64,000 nucleotides of DNA from Chitinophaga sp. GbtcB8 (GCF_019091455.1 NZ_JAGXJN010000008.1:7600-71599); one strand, 5' to 3'. Positions 17,483 through 26,626 are shown, counted from the stretch's first letter. Notes: a model not told the origin generated them from the sequence alone. Translations and numbers: made by a program.

Positions 17483-18556
17483 ATGATGGAGTTATTACAA
17501 GAGCAATATTGGGGTAATACATTGTTGAACTACTGTGTTTCACTGGCCATTCTGCTGGTAGGCTTTTTAGTGTTGTTGATACTAAAGCGGTTCTTATTAC
17601 GCCGGCTGCAAAAATGGGTGGAGAGAACGGACAGTAAAACAGATGATTTTTTGGTAATAGGTATACGGCGTTCGCTGGTACCGGTATTATATGCGGTGTT
17701 GAGCTATATAGCTCTTGCTAACCTTGATCTGCCGCCTAAGTGGGATAAGGTAATTAATATCCTCTTTTCCCTGAGTGTTACCATCTTTATAATAAAAGCT
17801 ATTACTACCACGCTGCAGTTTTTATTAACCGGTTATTTATCCAGACAGGAAAATGGCGAAGAAAAAACCCGCCAGGTAAGAGGGATTATGGTTATCATCA
17901 CGGCGGTGATATGGATCATGGGCATCCTGTTCTTACTGAATAACTGGGGCGTGAATGTAACTACGTTTGTAGCCGGCTTAGGCATAGGCGGCATTGCTAT
18001 TGCGTTGGCTGCACAAACCATCCTGGGCGATCTTTTCAGCTATTTCGTGATCTTTTTTGACCGCCCTTTTGAGATAGGCGACTTTATAATTGTGCAGGAT
18101 AAAATGGGAAGTGTGGAATACATTGGTATTAAAACCACGCGCCTGCGCAGCCTGAGCGGGGAGCAGCTGGTTTTTTCCAATACAGACCTTACTAATTCAC
18201 GTGTACATAATTATAAGCGTATGGAGCGGCGCCGTATTGTTTTTAAGTTTGGCGTTACCTATCAAACTCCTAAGGAAAAGCTGGCTATGATACCCGGGAT
18301 AGTGAAAGATATTATTAACAGCCGGGAAGGGTTAATGTTTGACCGGGCGCACTTCCTGAGCTTTGGCAGCTCTCAGCTGGACTATGAAGTGGTATATATT
18401 GTGCCCACAGGTGATTTTAATAAGTACATGGATCATCAGCAGGCTATAAACCTGGGTTTATTGGAAGTTTTTGAAAAAGAAGGTATCGAATTTGCTTACC
18501 CCACGCAAACATTATTTGTACAGCAGCAAAATGGGGAAGCGCCTAAGCAAGGATAA
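17483..18556 (+). CDS. Small-conductance mechanosensitive channel (MscS family)
   Basis: The 357-residue protein has about four N-terminal membrane helices; the last is the pore helix VAGLGIGGIAIALAAQTILGD with the Gly/Ala pattern of MscS TM3 (about 155-175). The beta-domain that follows includes RPFEIGDFIIVQDKMGSVEYIG and ends in the mixed C-terminal domain. Two ATGs occur in tandem (17483, 17486). It opens in response to membrane tension. The HAD phosphatase gene begins 11 nt after its stop, so the two likely share a transcript. Confidence 0.93.
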   Translation: MMELLQEQYWGNTLLNYCVSLAILLVGFLVLLILKRFLLRRLQKWVERTDSKTDDFLVIGIRRSLVPVLYAVLSYIALANLDLPPKWDKVINILFSLSVTIFIIKAITTTLQFLLTGYLSRQENGEEKTRQVRGIMVIITAVIWIMGILFLLNNWGVNVTTFVAGLGIGGIAIALAAQTILGDLFSYFVIFFDRPFEIGDFIIVQDKMGSVEYIGIKTTRLRSLSGEQLVFSNTDLTNSRVHNYKRMERRRIVFKFGVTYQTPKEKLAMIPGIVKDIINSREGLMFDRAHFLSFGSSQLDYEVVYIVPTGDFNKYMDHQQAINLGLLEVFEKEGIEFAYPTQTLFVQQQNGEAPKQG

Positions 18557-18566
18557 ATTTATAAAC

Positions 18567-19277
18567 ATGTTATTACTGGCTACAGATCTGGATGGTACTT
18601 TCCTGGGCGGAAGCCCCGCTGACCGCACCGCTTTATATGAATGGATACGGTTGCAGGAGGATCTGTGCCTGGTATTTGTAACCGGCCGTGGCCTGGCCAG
18701 TGTACAGCCTTTACTGGATGATGCGGAAATACCCAACCCGGACTATATTATTTGCGATGTAGGCGCCACTGTGGTAAATGGCAGTAACCTGCAGCCTATG
18801 CAGCCGCTGCAAAAAGACATTGAAAAAAAGTGGGCCGGAGAGGAGCTGGTGCGCACCCGTATGGAGCAGGTATCCGGCCTTACTTACCAGGAGGTGCCAC
18901 AGCAAAACCGCTGCTCTTTTTACTACGATGCTACTACCGCTATTGATGTAGCTACACAGATAGCAGCAGAGCTGGGCTGCGATGTAATACAATCCGCCGG
19001 CCGTTTCCTGGATGTATTACCCGCCGGCGTAAACAAAGGCAGCACCCTTACACAATTAATACAGTTAATAAATTACCCGGCCGGTAAGGTGCTGGTAGCC
19101 GGTGATACAATGAACGACCGCTCCCTGTATGATACCGGTTTCCGCGGGGTAGTGGTAGGCGAGGCAGAACCCGCACTGGTACAGTACACCCTGCACCATA
19201 TCCATGTGCTGCAAAGCTCAAACCCAGGTGCAGCGGGCATCCTGGACGGCATCAGGTGGTTTGGGAGGAATATGTAA
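18567..19277 (+). CDS. HAD-IIB phosphatase (sucrose-6-phosphate phosphatase-like)
   Basis: I chose ATG 18567, where MLLLATDLDGTFLGG brings the DxDGT nucleophile motif to the N-terminus; upstream in-frame ATGs at 18531 and 18471 would overlap mscS. The 236-residue protein has the type IIB HAD motifs: DLDGT, VFVTGRG (motif II), and GDTMNDRSLYDTG (motif IV metal site). Relatives remove phosphate from sucrose, mannosylglycerate or trehalose phosphates. Pairing with a mechanosensitive channel suggests osmolyte metabolism, but that is inference. Confidence 0.85.
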   Translation: MLLLATDLDGTFLGGSPADRTALYEWIRLQEDLCLVFVTGRGLASVQPLLDDAEIPNPDYIICDVGATVVNGSNLQPMQPLQKDIEKKWAGEELVRTRMEQVSGLTYQEVPQQNRCSFYYDATTAIDVATQIAAELGCDVIQSAGRFLDVLPAGVNKGSTLTQLIQLINYPAGKVLVAGDTMNDRSLYDTGFRGVVVGEAEPALVQYTLHHIHVLQSSNPGAAGILDGIRWFGRNM

Positions 19278-19403
19278 AAAGTTTGTACCTTAGGTATGGC
19301 TTTCGCTATATACAATGGATATTGAATATAAGCTATTGGAAATGATGAGTACTCCACTACTATTTTTTTTCATCATTTAACTGCTACAAAAAATCAATAC
19401 ACC

Positions 19404-19772
19404 ATGGAATTTCCAACACAGACTACCGACCTGCAGCAAATCAATTCCTGGAAAAATGAAGTAGATAATGTGCGCCAGGATATGCGTGACATGCGCAGCA
19501 GGTTAGAAGAAATGGCACATAAGAAAACCGATGCAGAAATGCTGGCCCATGTTGAGCATTTTCAAAACCAGTTCATTTGTCAGCTGGAAGTGGCGGATGA
19601 ATTGTTTCATGATCTGAAACAATCTGCCAAAAAACTATCCAACAATGTGTATGTAATCCATGACGACCGTCCTGTATCGGACTATCCCACCCTGCACGAT
19701 CGTATGGAAACCTTTCAGAAATTATACAGGGAGCTAAGGCATGAATTTCAGCAATTCATATTTAACGGATGA
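19404..19772 (+). CDS. Small coiled-coil protein of unknown function
   Basis: I do not recognise this 122-residue protein. It is acidic to neutral, has no signal or membrane segment, and is almost entirely helical in character, with heptad-like spacing of Leu/Met/Val in NEVDNVRQDMRDMRSRLEEM and a second helix pair around residues 45-75. One Cys is present. It has an ATG start about 127 nt after the HAD gene. The helical composition would suit a small dimeric or bundle protein; beyond that nothing can be said. Confidence 0.7.
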   Translation: MEFPTQTTDLQQINSWKNEVDNVRQDMRDMRSRLEEMAHKKTDAEMLAHVEHFQNQFICQLEVADELFHDLKQSAKKLSNNVYVIHDDRPVSDYPTLHDRMETFQKLYRELRHEFQQFIFNG

Positions 19773-19924
19773 TCCCGGCTGTTGAACAGCATTGCTGATC
19801 CAGCTTTAAATGAGCCTAACTAAAATTTATTGGAATTAATTTACTTGGCGCAGCTTCGAGAACGCGGGGTTGTAAGGTGTTCCTGCATGCATGTGTGAGC
19901 ATGTCTCAGCTCTGTTCGTTGTTA

Positions 19925-21094
19925 CTAACTACTGCTTTCGGGTCCGTGCTCAATTTCCCTCACTTTTTCTTCCAGCTTGTGAATAATATCATCCAGCTCA
20001 GAAGTGCTGGTGTGCAGCCAGTTTATCAGCTGGTTATTAAGCGTAGGATCTTCATGGCACTGATCTGTGAGCAATTGTGTAATGCCCAGTATAGATACCA
20101 CGGGGCGCCTTATTTCATGTGAATTGATCCAGGCTATTTCACGTAATCCCTTGCCCTGTTGCAGCAGGCGCCGTATGATCCGTTGTTTTTCTATGATGGG
20201 ATCAATATCCTGCAGCAGGCCTACTATACGCACCGCTACACTATCTTCCCGTATAATGTAACCGCGGCTCAGCACATTTTTATAACGCCCGTTTGCGCAC
20301 AGGATGCGGTATTGTTGCTCATAAAACACATCGGTGTTTGCCATGTAACCCCGCAGGTTGTTTAATACGCGCTCCCGGTCGTCAGGGTGCAGCTTATCCA
20401 GCCACCAGTCCCTGTTTTTAGCCACCACATCCGGCTGGTAGCCGAAGAGGGTATACAGGCCATGGTTCCAGCTTACATAATCATTTACCGCATCCCAGTC
20501 AAAGATGGCGTCTTTAGTGGCTTTGGCCAGCAGCTCATAACGGATGCCCATTTCTTTAGCTTCCAGGCTTTCTTTTATTTTTTCATCCACATCCACTGCC
20601 ATGATCACGCGGGCTTTGCGGCCCCGGTAGCGCTGATCATGTCCGTATAGCTCTGAGTAAAAGCTGGTACCGTCTTTTTTGCTGTGTTTCCAGATGCCGC
20701 GGTAATGTGCGCCATCCTGGTGCAGGCGGCGGTTTTCCACCACCTTTTCCTCTTCCTCCGGATCGCGTATATCCTTAATCGTTAGTGACAGGAATTCTTT
20801 TCTGCTAAAGCCATATTTTTCAATAGCGGCCTGGTTCACAGCCAGGAAACGCAGCGTACCGCATTCATAGATCCACATGGGAATTGGATGTGTATTAAAC
20901 ACAAGCTGGTATTGCTCTGCATTGCGATAGCGATGGAACAGGAAAAATAACAACCCTGCGCTTGCCCCGGCAAACGCGCCGTAAGTTACCCAGGCAGGAA
21001 GAGAGAGGAAATGGTTGCTCAGATATAACAGGTATACCCATAGGCTCATACTTGCAAGACATCCACAGAACAGCCTAAGCGAGGCATAACGCAT
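19925..21094 (-). CDS. Membrane PAS protein with histidine-kinase H-box but no ATPase domain
   Basis: The 389-residue protein begins with two membrane helices (about 7-50), followed by two PAS domains (about 60-170 and 185-300; the second has SWNHGLYTLFGYQPD and the PAC-type end YIIREDSVAVRIVGLLQDI). It ends with a dimerisation/phosphoacceptor-like helix pair where INSHEIRRPVVSILG matches a kinase H-box. The catalytic ATP-binding domain (N, G1, G2 boxes) is absent: the protein stops 75 residues after the H-box. It may be an accessory phosphoacceptor or sensor working with another kinase. No response regulator is adjacent. Confidence 0.85.
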   Translation of the reverse strand: MRYASLRLFCGCLASMSLWVYLLYLSNHFLSLPAWVTYGAFAGASAGLLFFLFHRYRNAEQYQLVFNTHPIPMWIYECGTLRFLAVNQAAIEKYGFSRKEFLSLTIKDIRDPEEEEKVVENRRLHQDGAHYRGIWKHSKKDGTSFYSELYGHDQRYRGRKARVIMAVDVDEKIKESLEAKEMGIRYELLAKATKDAIFDWDAVNDYVSWNHGLYTLFGYQPDVVAKNRDWWLDKLHPDDRERVLNNLRGYMANTDVFYEQQYRILCANGRYKNVLSRGYIIREDSVAVRIVGLLQDIDPIIEKQRIIRRLLQQGKGLREIAWINSHEIRRPVVSILGITQLLTDQCHEDPTLNNQLINWLHTSTSELDDIIHKLEEKVREIEHGPESSS

Positions 21095-21208
21095 ATAGGA
21101 TTTTCGTAAAAATTAGGTTAAAAAGCGCTAAGCAGCAAATAGTTACGCGATGCCTTGAATTAGAATAATTTTTACATTATGATAATTCGCAAGATGGAGT
21201 TAATAGGG

Positions 21209-22267
21209 CTACAACGCTATCACCACCCGCTCACTCACCGCATATCCTACACAGGTAAGCACAAACCCCTGCGCCAGCTCAGTATCCGTCAGCACTTCAT
21301 TCACGGCCAGCCATACCTTACCCTGTGTACATTTAGCCGTACAGGAGCCACATACACCGCCCTTACAGCTATAAGGCAGGCTAATGCCCTGCTGCAGGGC
21401 GCTGCTCAGTATATCCTGGTTGCCCGGTACACTGATCTCATAAGTAGCGTCACCTATGCGCAGCTGCACCTGCTTAACTGATGCATCCTGCGGGCGGCCG
21501 GCCTTTTCCAGCTTTACGCCGGTATTCACCACAAAGTTCTCTTTATGCAGCTGCGGCTCATCGAATCCCATAAAGGTGAGCGTCAGCATCACCATCCGCA
21601 TATAATCCGGCGGCCCGCAAATGAAGAACTGCGCGGCAGTACGGTCAAACGTCAGCAGCTCATTCACCATAGGTTCCAGCAGCAGGTTGCTCAGGCGGCG
21701 GGGAATGCCTTTATCATCCGGCATTTGCTGACTGAACAAATAAATGCAGTGCAGCTGTGGGCTAAATTGCACCTGCAGTGCCTGTAGCTGCTGAAAAAAA
21801 ATAGCCTGTTGCGGGCTGGCGCTGCTGTATACCAGTGTTACACGTGCGGCCGGCTCCCGGTACAGTATGTGTTTGAGTAAAGAAAATACCGGTGTAATGC
21901 CGCTGCCTGCAGCAAACAAAAAAATATGACGGGGCTGCGCAGCTATCCTGTCCAGGGTAAAACGTCCGCTGGGCAGCAGGGAGGTAATAATATCGCCCTT
22001 TTTCCAGTGGCCGGTAATATAGCGGGATATTTCGCCATTCTGTTTCTGGCGGATGGTAACGGCTAAATGGGCATCAATACCCGGTGTGGAGCTTAAAGAA
22101 TAAGAGCGGCGGTGGGTAATGCCATGCAGCTCTACCAGGAAGGTCAGGAACTGGCCGGCCTGGTATACCACCGGCTCCGGGCCGGTATTTTCCAGGAGGT
22201 ACGTATAGGCGTCCGGTGTTTCCTTTATAATATCGGTAATGCGTAAACGAAGATACAGTTCCGGCAT
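21209..22267 (-). CDS. FAD/NAD(P)H reductase with C-terminal 2Fe-2S ferredoxin domain (PaaE/Hcr-like)
   Basis: A 352-residue three-domain electron-transfer protein. The FAD domain has RRSYSLSS (about 54-61). The NAD(P)-binding domain has AAGSGITP (about 118-125) and FFICGPPDYM. The ferredoxin domain has the plant-type cluster motif CKGGVCGSC near 300 with a further Cys about 30 residues on (VLTCVGY). Similar proteins feed electrons from NADPH to oxygenases such as the phenylacetyl-CoA epoxidase. No oxygenase is nearby, so the partner is unknown. The upstream spacer is a heptamer-word array. Confidence 0.9.
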   Translation of the reverse strand: MPELYLRLRITDIIKETPDAYTYLLENTGPEPVVYQAGQFLTFLVELHGITHRRSYSLSSTPGIDAHLAVTIRQKQNGEISRYITGHWKKGDIITSLLPSGRFTLDRIAAQPRHIFLFAAGSGITPVFSLLKHILYREPAARVTLVYSSASPQQAIFFQQLQALQVQFSPQLHCIYLFSQQMPDDKGIPRRLSNLLLEPMVNELLTFDRTAAQFFICGPPDYMRMVMLTLTFMGFDEPQLHKENFVVNTGVKLEKAGRPQDASVKQVQLRIGDATYEISVPGNQDILSSALQQGISLPYSCKGGVCGSCTAKCTQGKVWLAVNEVLTDTELAQGFVLTCVGYAVSERVVIAL

Positions 22268-22475
22268 ACGCTAATTTACGATTATAAGATCTATTGGGAA
22301 TAGTTCGGGTGGGAGGTCTGTAATCGAAGAAAGGAGATCTATGATTTTAGATTTATTGGGAATAGTTCGAATGAGAGGTCTGTAATAAATGACTTACGAT
22401 CTTAGATCTATCAGTGCAGATTTAAAAACCCGCTTTCATCTAAATCTAAGATCGTAAATCTAAGATCTAATATCC
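22268..22475. repeat. Heptamer-word array and 60-bp tandem duplication between dxs and the reductase gene
   Basis: ATTGGGAATAGTTCG followed by GAGGTCTGTAAT occurs twice, about 60 bp apart (near 22291 and 22350). Around and after it are 7-bp words of the type AAATCTA AGATCGT AAATCTA AGATCTA (about 22440-22470), with mirrored copies near 22390-22410. The array fills the whole spacer between the two genes. Confidence 0.75.
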
Positions 22476-24401
22476 TCAGGCTATAACAGTGATCTTGCTT
22501 TTCAGCATTTCCCGTACTTTGGCTGCAATAGCAGGCGCATCATAGCCGCACTCGCGGTGCAGCTCTTCCGGTTTGCCATGTTCTACAATACGGTCAGGAA
22601 TGCCTAACATTTTTACCTGTGCCTGGTAGCCGTTCATGGCCATAAATTCCAGGATGGCGCTGCCAAAGCCGCCGGGTAAAGAAGAATCTTCTACCGTAAT
22701 TACTTTGTTGAAGTTTTGGAATATTTCATGCAGCATGGCAGTATCCAGTGGCTTTACAAAACGCATATCGTAGTGTGCCGGCTGCAAACCATCTGCCAGC
22801 AGCTCTTTGCAGGCTTCTGTTACAAAGTTGCCCGGGTGGCCAAGGGAAAGTATCGCAATATCTTTACCGTCGCGGATCTTGCGGCCGGTACCTATTTTAA
22901 TTTCTTTGAAAGGCTGGCGCCATTCAGGCATAACACCCTGCCCGCGTGGATAGCGGATCACAAACGGCAGCTCGTTAGCCGGCAGCTGCGCGGTGTACAT
23001 CAGGTTACGCAGCTCCTCTTCATTCATAGGCGCGCTTACCACGAGGTTGGGAATGCAACGCATAAACGCTACATCATAAGCGCCGTGGTGTGTAGGGCCA
23101 TCATCGCCCACCAGGCCGGCACGGTCCAGGCAAAAAACAACGGGCAGCTTTTGAATGGCTACATCGTGTATCACCTGGTCGTATGCACGCTGCATAAAGG
23201 AGGAGTAAATGTTACAGAACACCCGCATACCCTGCGTAGCCAGGCCGGCAGAGAGGGTTACGGCGTGCTGCTCGCAAATACCCACATCAATAGCGCGGTG
23301 CGGCATTTTCTCCATCATAAACTTCAGGGATGAGCCGGAAGGCATGGCAGGGGTAATACCCATAATGCTTTCGTTCTGCTCAGCCAGCTCTATGATGGTG
23401 TGGCCAAATACATCCTGGTATTTAGGAGGCTGCGGGGTAGTAACCGGCTTTTTAAATATTTCACCGGTTATTTTATCAAACAGGCCCGGCGCATGCCAGG
23501 TGGTCTGATCCTGCTCTGCCAGCGCATACCCTTTACCTTTGGTGGTAACAATATGCAGCAGCTTGGGGCCTGGAATATCTTTCAGGTCCTGCAGGGTATC
23601 TACCAGCTTAATGATATTATGTCCGTCAATAGGCCCAAAATAGCGCAGCTTAAAGCTTTCAAAGAGGTTACTGGAGCTGGATACCACGCCTTTAAACCCG
23701 GCTTCCAGCCTGGAAGCCATTTCCCGGGTAAAACGTTTACCCACCGGCAGCTTGCCCAGCAGGTTCCACACATCATCACGCAGCTTGTTGTATGTGTGTG
23801 AGGTGGTAATATCCGTTAAGTATTCTTTGAGCGCGCCCACGTTGGGGTCTATAGACATGCAGTTGTCGTTCAGGATGATCAGCAGGTTGGCATTGGAAAC
23901 ACCTGCGTGGTTCAGGGCCTCAAAGGCCATACCGGCGGTCATGGCGCCATCCCCTATTACGGCAATGTGCTGCCGGTCAAATTCACCTTTCTGCTGGGAG
24001 GCAATGGCCATGCCCAAAGCGGCGGAAATAGAGGTGGAGGAGTGGCCTACGCCAAAAGTATCGTACGGGCTTTCATCGCGTTTGGGAAAACCGCTCAGGC
24101 CTTTGTACTTACGGTTGGTATGAAAGTTTTCCCGGCGGCCGGTCAGGATCTTATGGCCGTAAGCCTGGTGGCCTACGTCCCACACCAGCTGATCATACGG
24201 AGTGTTGAACACGTAATGCAGGGCGGTGGTTAGCTCTACAACTCCCAGGCTGGCCCCAAAGTGCCCACCATGCACGCTTACCACATCAATAATGTATTGA
24301 CGCAATTCTTCGCTTACCTGGTGAAGCTGCTCTTTGCTGACTTTCCGCAAATCGGCGGGATACTGTATCTGGCCCAGTAGCGGGCCGGGAGTTATGTTCA
24401 T
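22476..24401 (-). CDS. dxs: 1-deoxy-D-xylulose-5-phosphate synthase
   Basis: At 641 residues this is a full-length DXS. It shows HYGASLG-type start HFGASLGVVELTTALHYVF, the ThDP motif GDGAMTAGMAFEALNHAG with distal NDN, the catalytic-domain stretch CEQHAVTLSAGLA, and GLVGDDGPTHHGAYD near the pyrimidine-binding site. It condenses pyruvate and glyceraldehyde-3-phosphate in the first step of the MEP isoprenoid pathway. The downstream GGGP-synthase homologue at 26702 also draws on isoprenoids, but the genes are not one operon. The start ATG at 24401 precedes the usual N-terminus closely. Confidence 0.97.
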   Translation of the reverse strand: MNITPGPLLGQIQYPADLRKVSKEQLHQVSEELRQYIIDVVSVHGGHFGASLGVVELTTALHYVFNTPYDQLVWDVGHQAYGHKILTGRRENFHTNRKYKGLSGFPKRDESPYDTFGVGHSSTSISAALGMAIASQQKGEFDRQHIAVIGDGAMTAGMAFEALNHAGVSNANLLIILNDNCMSIDPNVGALKEYLTDITTSHTYNKLRDDVWNLLGKLPVGKRFTREMASRLEAGFKGVVSSSSNLFESFKLRYFGPIDGHNIIKLVDTLQDLKDIPGPKLLHIVTTKGKGYALAEQDQTTWHAPGLFDKITGEIFKKPVTTPQPPKYQDVFGHTIIELAEQNESIMGITPAMPSGSSLKFMMEKMPHRAIDVGICEQHAVTLSAGLATQGMRVFCNIYSSFMQRAYDQVIHDVAIQKLPVVFCLDRAGLVGDDGPTHHGAYDVAFMRCIPNLVVSAPMNEEELRNLMYTAQLPANELPFVIRYPRGQGVMPEWRQPFKEIKIGTGRKIRDGKDIAILSLGHPGNFVTEACKELLADGLQPAHYDMRFVKPLDTAMLHEIFQNFNKVITVEDSSLPGGFGSAILEFMAMNGYQAQVKMLGIPDRIVEHGKPEELHRECGYDAPAIAAKVREMLKSKITVIA

Positions 24402-24439
24402 ACCGGATCAGGGTGTATTATAAATATAGGCAAAAATAG

Positions 24440-24598
24440 CTAAAAAATGCGCAAATACGCAGATGTGCCTATATGCAAATGATTGTCCGGCTTTTAGGCT
24501 GATTATCAATTCTTTCTATCCGCACCTCCACCTATCCGCATACCCGCCATTTTGGGATGCCCTCATCTGCAAATCTGCACATTTGCAAATCCGCACAT
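24440..24598. repeat. Mirrored octamer-word array upstream of the histidine kinase gene
   Basis: The left arm reads AATGCGCA AATACGCA GATGTGCC TATATGCA (about 24445-24478). The opposite strand of about 24560-24598 reads AATGTGCG GATTTGCA AATGTGCA GATTTGCA. The word is the same RATNTGCR as at 6606-6730 and 41972-42131, but here the flanking genes are divergent. Confidence 0.7.
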
Positions 24599-24644
24599 TG
24601 ATTGTATCCACCTATCCGTACTTCCGCCCATTGATAACATTTAC

Positions 24645-24676
24645 TTTCAGGCCGGCAGTACCGTATGGTATTTTTG
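24645..24676 (+). promoter_or_regulatory. Promoter of the LytS-type kinase gene
   Basis: TTTC (24645-24648), 20 bp, TATTTTTG (24669-24676). The predicted transcript would start near 24683, which supports the ATG at 24709 over the far upstream one at 24463. Confidence 0.55.
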
Positions 24677-24708
24677 AAATAAAGGAACCGTTTACTAATT
24701 TCAGATTG

Positions 24709-25746
24709 ATGTTTAGACACATATCAAAATATTGGTGGTGCCAGATCTTGGGATGGACAGCGTATTTTGTGACCAATGTTTTTTTTGCATATTCGTATGT
24801 GGGTAAGGTTCAAACATCTTATCTGGTAGATTTTGCGATCTTAATAGCTTTTGGTTTACTATCCACCCATTTGCTCCGTAAGCTGATCAACCGGCAGAAC
24901 TGGTTCCAGTACAGCTTTGAAAAGCAGGTGCTCCTGTTCTTTTGTTTAATGATCGGATCCGGTGTTATCATTTACCTGGGCGCCACGCTGGTAGGTAACC
25001 TGCTGCGCCCGGAATCCAATAAATTATTCACCCGCCGGCAGGTAGTGGGCGGCCTGTTGTCCAACTTCCTCATTACCTCCATCTGGTGGCTTATTTACTT
25101 CATCTGGCACTATATAGACCGGAGCCGGAATACGCAGCTGGATAAGCTGAAGCTGGAAAGCACCGTTAAAGAGCTGGAGCTGAAAACTATTAAATCACAG
25201 CTGAACCCGCACTTTATTTTTAATGCATTAAACAGCATACGGGCGTTGGTAGATGAAAATCCCCAGCGGGCCCGCACCGCCATTACAGAGCTGTCTAATA
25301 TTCTGCGCAGCTCCATGCAGGTGGAAAAGGTAGAAACCGTAAGTTTGGAGAACGAATTGAATATTGTAAAGGATTACCTGGCGCTGGAAAACATACGCTT
25401 TGAGGAAAGGCTGAAGGTGCAGTATGATATTGACCCGGAAACGCTGGAGCTGCCCATACCCCCGCTCATGTTACAAACCCTGGTGGAAAATGCCATTAAA
25501 CACGGCATATCACGGGTGGTGAACGGCGGCGTGGTGCGCATTAGCTCCCATATGCGGCAAATGCAGCATGAGCTAACCATTGAAAATACCGGGCAAATAA
25601 TGGGCAACATCATTAACGGGCAGGGATTTGGCCTGCAAAGCACCCGGCAGCGCTTAAGCCTGTTGTTTGGCCGCCGCGCCTCTTTTGACATTTATAACAA
25701 GAACGAACAAACGGTAGAAGCAAAAGTGCTGATGCCCTTAATATAA
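24709..25746 (+). CDS. LytS/YehU-type sensor histidine kinase
   Basis: The start was set at ATG 24709 (MFRHISKYWW), which follows the promoter; the open frame upstream runs through the repeat array. The 345-residue protein has four membrane helices (about 10-130), a short coiled coil, the His_kinase phosphoacceptor QLNPHFIFNALNSIRAL (about 160-176) and a compact ATPase domain with ENAIKHGIS and GFGLQSTRQRL. No extracytoplasmic sensor domain is visible. This class pairs with LytTR regulators, and such a gene follows 93 bp downstream. Confidence 0.92.
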   Translation: MFRHISKYWWCQILGWTAYFVTNVFFAYSYVGKVQTSYLVDFAILIAFGLLSTHLLRKLINRQNWFQYSFEKQVLLFFCLMIGSGVIIYLGATLVGNLLRPESNKLFTRRQVVGGLLSNFLITSIWWLIYFIWHYIDRSRNTQLDKLKLESTVKELELKTIKSQLNPHFIFNALNSIRALVDENPQRARTAITELSNILRSSMQVEKVETVSLENELNIVKDYLALENIRFEERLKVQYDIDPETLELPIPPLMLQTLVENAIKHGISRVVNGGVVRISSHMRQMQHELTIENTGQIMGNIINGQGFGLQSTRQRLSLLFGRRASFDIYNKNEQTVEAKVLMPLI

Positions 25747-25756
25747 GCGGTGGCTT

Positions 25757-25822
25757 TTAGCTATTAGCCTTTAGCCATTAGCGTGAATACGCAGCAAAGC
25801 TGATAGCTGCCAGTCATCAACC
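25757..25822. repeat. Heptamer-word array between kinase and response regulator genes
   Basis: Words TTAGCTA TTAGCCT TTAGCCA TTAGCGT run from about 25757, and the opposite strand of 25795-25815 has CTGGCAG CTATCAG CTTTG. It fills most of the spacer within the presumed operon. Confidence 0.65.
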
Positions 25823-25839
25823 AAACAAATAGTTTTAAG

Positions 25840-26568
25840 ATGAAGAAAGCATTAATAATCGATGATGAACGCCTGGCCAGGAGCGAGTTAAAAAAACTGC
25901 TGGCCGATCACCCGGAGATCGTGATCGTAGGGGAAGCGGTGAATGCAAAAGACGGATTGGAAAAGATTGAAACCCTGCACCCGGACCTCCTGTTCCTGGA
26001 CATCCAGATGCCGGACAAAACAGGGTTTGATCTGCTGGCGGAGCTGGAAAGAACGCCCCAGGTGATCTTCACCACCGCCTATGATGAACATGCCCTCAAA
26101 GCCTTTGAGTACAATGCGCTGGACTACCTGTTAAAACCGGTGGAGCCTAAACGCCTGGCAGATGCCATTCACAAGCTACACCAGCAGGAAGAAAAGGAGC
26201 GCCAGGCCGCCGTAGGCGGCATCCGTAATATACTTTCCGAGAACGACCAGGTATTTGTAAAGGATGGCGACCGTTGCTGGTTTGTAAAGCTGCAGGAAAT
26301 ACGCCTGTTTGAAAGCGTGGGCAACTATGCCCGGGTGTATTTTGAGAATAATAAACCCCTGATCCTGAAATCATTAAATGCGCTGGAGGAGCGCCTGGAT
26401 GAGCGTACCTTTTTCCGGGCCAACCGCAAGCACATTGTGAACCTGCGCATGATAGAAAAAATAGACACCTACTTTAACGGAGGGCTGCTGCTGGAAATGA
26501 GGGGCGGGGAAAAGATTGAGGTGAGCCGCCGGCAGGCCGTGAAGTTTAAGGAAATGATGAGCCTTTAA
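25840..26568 (+). CDS. LytTR family response regulator
   Basis: The 242-residue protein joins a receiver domain to a LytTR DNA-binding domain. The receiver has the acidic pair DDE near 8-10, the phosphoacceptor Asp in LLFLDIQMPD (about residue 55), the Thr/Ala pair in FTTAYDE and Lys in LLKPVEP. The LytTR part (about 135-242) carries LFESVGNYARVYF and FFRANRKHIVNL. It is the partner of the kinase immediately upstream. Targets are unknown. Confidence 0.95.
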   Translation: MKKALIIDDERLARSELKKLLADHPEIVIVGEAVNAKDGLEKIETLHPDLLFLDIQMPDKTGFDLLAELERTPQVIFTTAYDEHALKAFEYNALDYLLKPVEPKRLADAIHKLHQQEEKERQAAVGGIRNILSENDQVFVKDGDRCWFVKLQEIRLFESVGNYARVYFENNKPLILKSLNALEERLDERTFFRANRKHIVNLRMIEKIDTYFNGGLLLEMRGGEKIEVSRRQAVKFKEMMSL

Positions 26569-26571
26569 AGA

Positions 26572-26606
26572 AGTTAGCAGTTAGCTATTGGCAGTTAGCT
26601 GTCAGA
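26572..26606. repeat. Heptamer-word array after the response regulator gene
   Basis: Words AGTTAGC AGTTAGC TATTGGC AGTTAGC TGTCAGA start 4 bp after the stop codon. They are the same TTAGC family as 25757-25822. Confidence 0.6.
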
Positions 26607-26626
26607 AGGCCGGTCTATAAAGTAAA

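Noticed and set aside
24463..24708. Upstream start for the LytS-type kinase
   Set aside because: This would translate the octamer repeat array, and a promoter lies downstream of it at 24645-24676.
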